Positions 63,516-64,000 of a DNA stretch of 64,000 bases are shown here, in pieces. Within the stretch, counting starts at the first letter, position 1, and every line of letters starts with the position of its first letter. The stretch is from the NCBI GenBank assembly GCA_963716115.1, contig CAVQSZ010000020.1, positions 1 to 64,000 of the forward strand, read 5' to 3'. The translations under genes and the position numbers were made by a program. This stretch comes from AP-15 sp963716115. GTDB taxonomy: Bacteria; Pseudomonadota; Alphaproteobacteria; ATCC43930; CGMCC-115725. Below the pieces are notes generated by a model. It was not told the origin of the DNA. It saw only the letters and a list, made by a program, of their open reading frames with translations, and did no database searches.

Positions 63516-64000
63516 CTAGCCCAGCACGCTCACGTCTCCGGGGTTGACGAGGTCCGGCACGGTCCAGCCGTCGAGGTCGTATTCGGCCAGGCATGTATCG
63601 GCGAAGCTCTTCCAGCGCTCGTATTGGCCCGAGGCGACCGCGCCCAGGAGCGCGAAGCGGCGGATCTCCTCGTGGCTGCCGGAGTAGTTGACCTCGTAGA
63701 GCTCGTGCCGGGCGCCGAACTCGGTGCCGACGGCGTCCCATAAGAGCTTCATCAGCTTGACCCGCTCGACCGCGGCCACGCCGCCCGAGCCGCGGACATA
63801 GAGATCGAGGTATTTGCGCAATTCCGGGGCCGCGAAGTCGCGGGCGTGCGAGTTCAGGTAAATCAGGCTGCTGGCGACGGTCTTCTCGATCTGATGCTTG
63901 ACCTGGACGTAGCTTTCCGGCCCGAGCACGTGGTAGGCGGCGCCCGGCTCCGAGCCCGGCAGCACAAAGCCGCCGGCCCACGGCTCCGGGCTTTTGGCCA
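63516..64000 (-). CDS. 4-hydroxyphenylacetate 3-monooxygenase (HpaB)-like, 5' end outside window
   Basis: Only the C-terminal 161 residues are in the window; the gene begins beyond the right edge. VKHQIEKTVASSLIYLNSHA, then GSGGVAAVERVKLMKLLWDA, HELYEVNYSGSHEEIRRFAL and AEYDLDGWTVPDLVNPGDVS match the C-terminal helical domain of HpaB-type flavin-dependent oxygenases, which hydroxylate phenols using FADH2 made by a separate reductase. The gene is leftward and is separated from higA by a gap of about 130 bases holding a dispersed repeat (gtcatgccggcgaaggcgg near 63428). Confidence 0.8.
   Translation of the reverse strand, partial: AKSPEPWAGGFVLPGSEPGAAYHVLGPESYVQVKHQIEKTVASSLIYLNSHARDFAAPELRKYLDLYVRGSGGVAAVERVKLMKLLWDAVGTEFGARHELYEVNYSGSHEEIRRFALLGAVASGQYERWKSFADTCLAEYDLDGWTVPDLVNPGDVSVLG

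Overview
The window is a 64 kb piece of a GC-rich bacterial chromosome, most likely an alphaproteobacterium outside the best-known genera. The grouping dgt-argS-SPOR protein-nagZ-M50 protease-scpA-scpB, the tatB-tatC-serS-pcm run, a Bpt/Ate-type leucyltransferase, PdxJ, DUF29 and the dispersed intergenic repeats (tcatggccgggct..., attgcttcg...cgcaatgac, cccgcgaaagcggg) all fit that class. I see no rRNA, tRNA or intact insertion sequence.

Layout. 0-16 kb: a MetE-like gene (cut by the edge), thrC, an M16 protease, an acetyltransferase, then a catabolic/transport stretch (MFS permease, amidohydrolase, two luciferase-like flavin monooxygenases, an orphan solute-binding protein, a 3-hydroxyisobutyrate dehydrogenase-like enzyme, a small HiPIP-like protein, a thiolase). 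16-23 kb: ettA, then a type II-C CRISPR-Cas locus: predicted tracrRNA (leftward), cas9, cas1, cas2 (rightward) and a one-spacer array (leftward). 23-31 kb: the leftward housekeeping run scpB, scpA, M50 protease, nagZ, SPOR, argS, a DUF2283/DUF4258 pair and dgt. 31-38 kb: accessory genes: a STAND NTPase with TPR repeats next to a small two-helix membrane protein that shares a Gly/Asn-rich motif with it, a deacetylase-methyltransferase fusion, an amino-acid-type binding protein and a PIN toxin/antitoxin pair. 38-53 kb: cupin/esterase, a catalase-fold-like protein, leucyltransferase, PcaB-like lyase, a caspase-like peptidase, a PEP-CTERM protein with a sigma-54 promoter, a second orphan binding protein, three transporters and a MarR regulator. 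53-64 kb: pcm, serS, tatC, tatB, pdxJ, rnz, amidase, LLM enzyme, methyltransferase, a zincin-like protein, a HigBA pair and an HpaB-like C-terminus.

The most interesting part is the CRISPR locus. The first stop codons make Cas9 look like a protein of about 900 residues, but reading on through six one-base frame changes recovers a full 1114-residue type II-C Cas9 with all nuclease residues and a recognisable C-terminal PAM-interacting domain. Five of the six changes lie in the last 700 bases. Cas1 and Cas2 are intact and the array has two identical repeats. A tracrRNA with promoter, anti-repeat and terminator can be drawn between ettA and cas9.

Caution: single-base frame breaks also occur in argS, pdxJ and dgt, two or three of which should be needed for life, and in five further genes, most of them one extra base in a short homopolymer. 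This points to residual sequencing indels in the assembly, so the broken state of cas9 may be partly or wholly artefact. Coordinates and proteins of all split genes are given as reconstructed.
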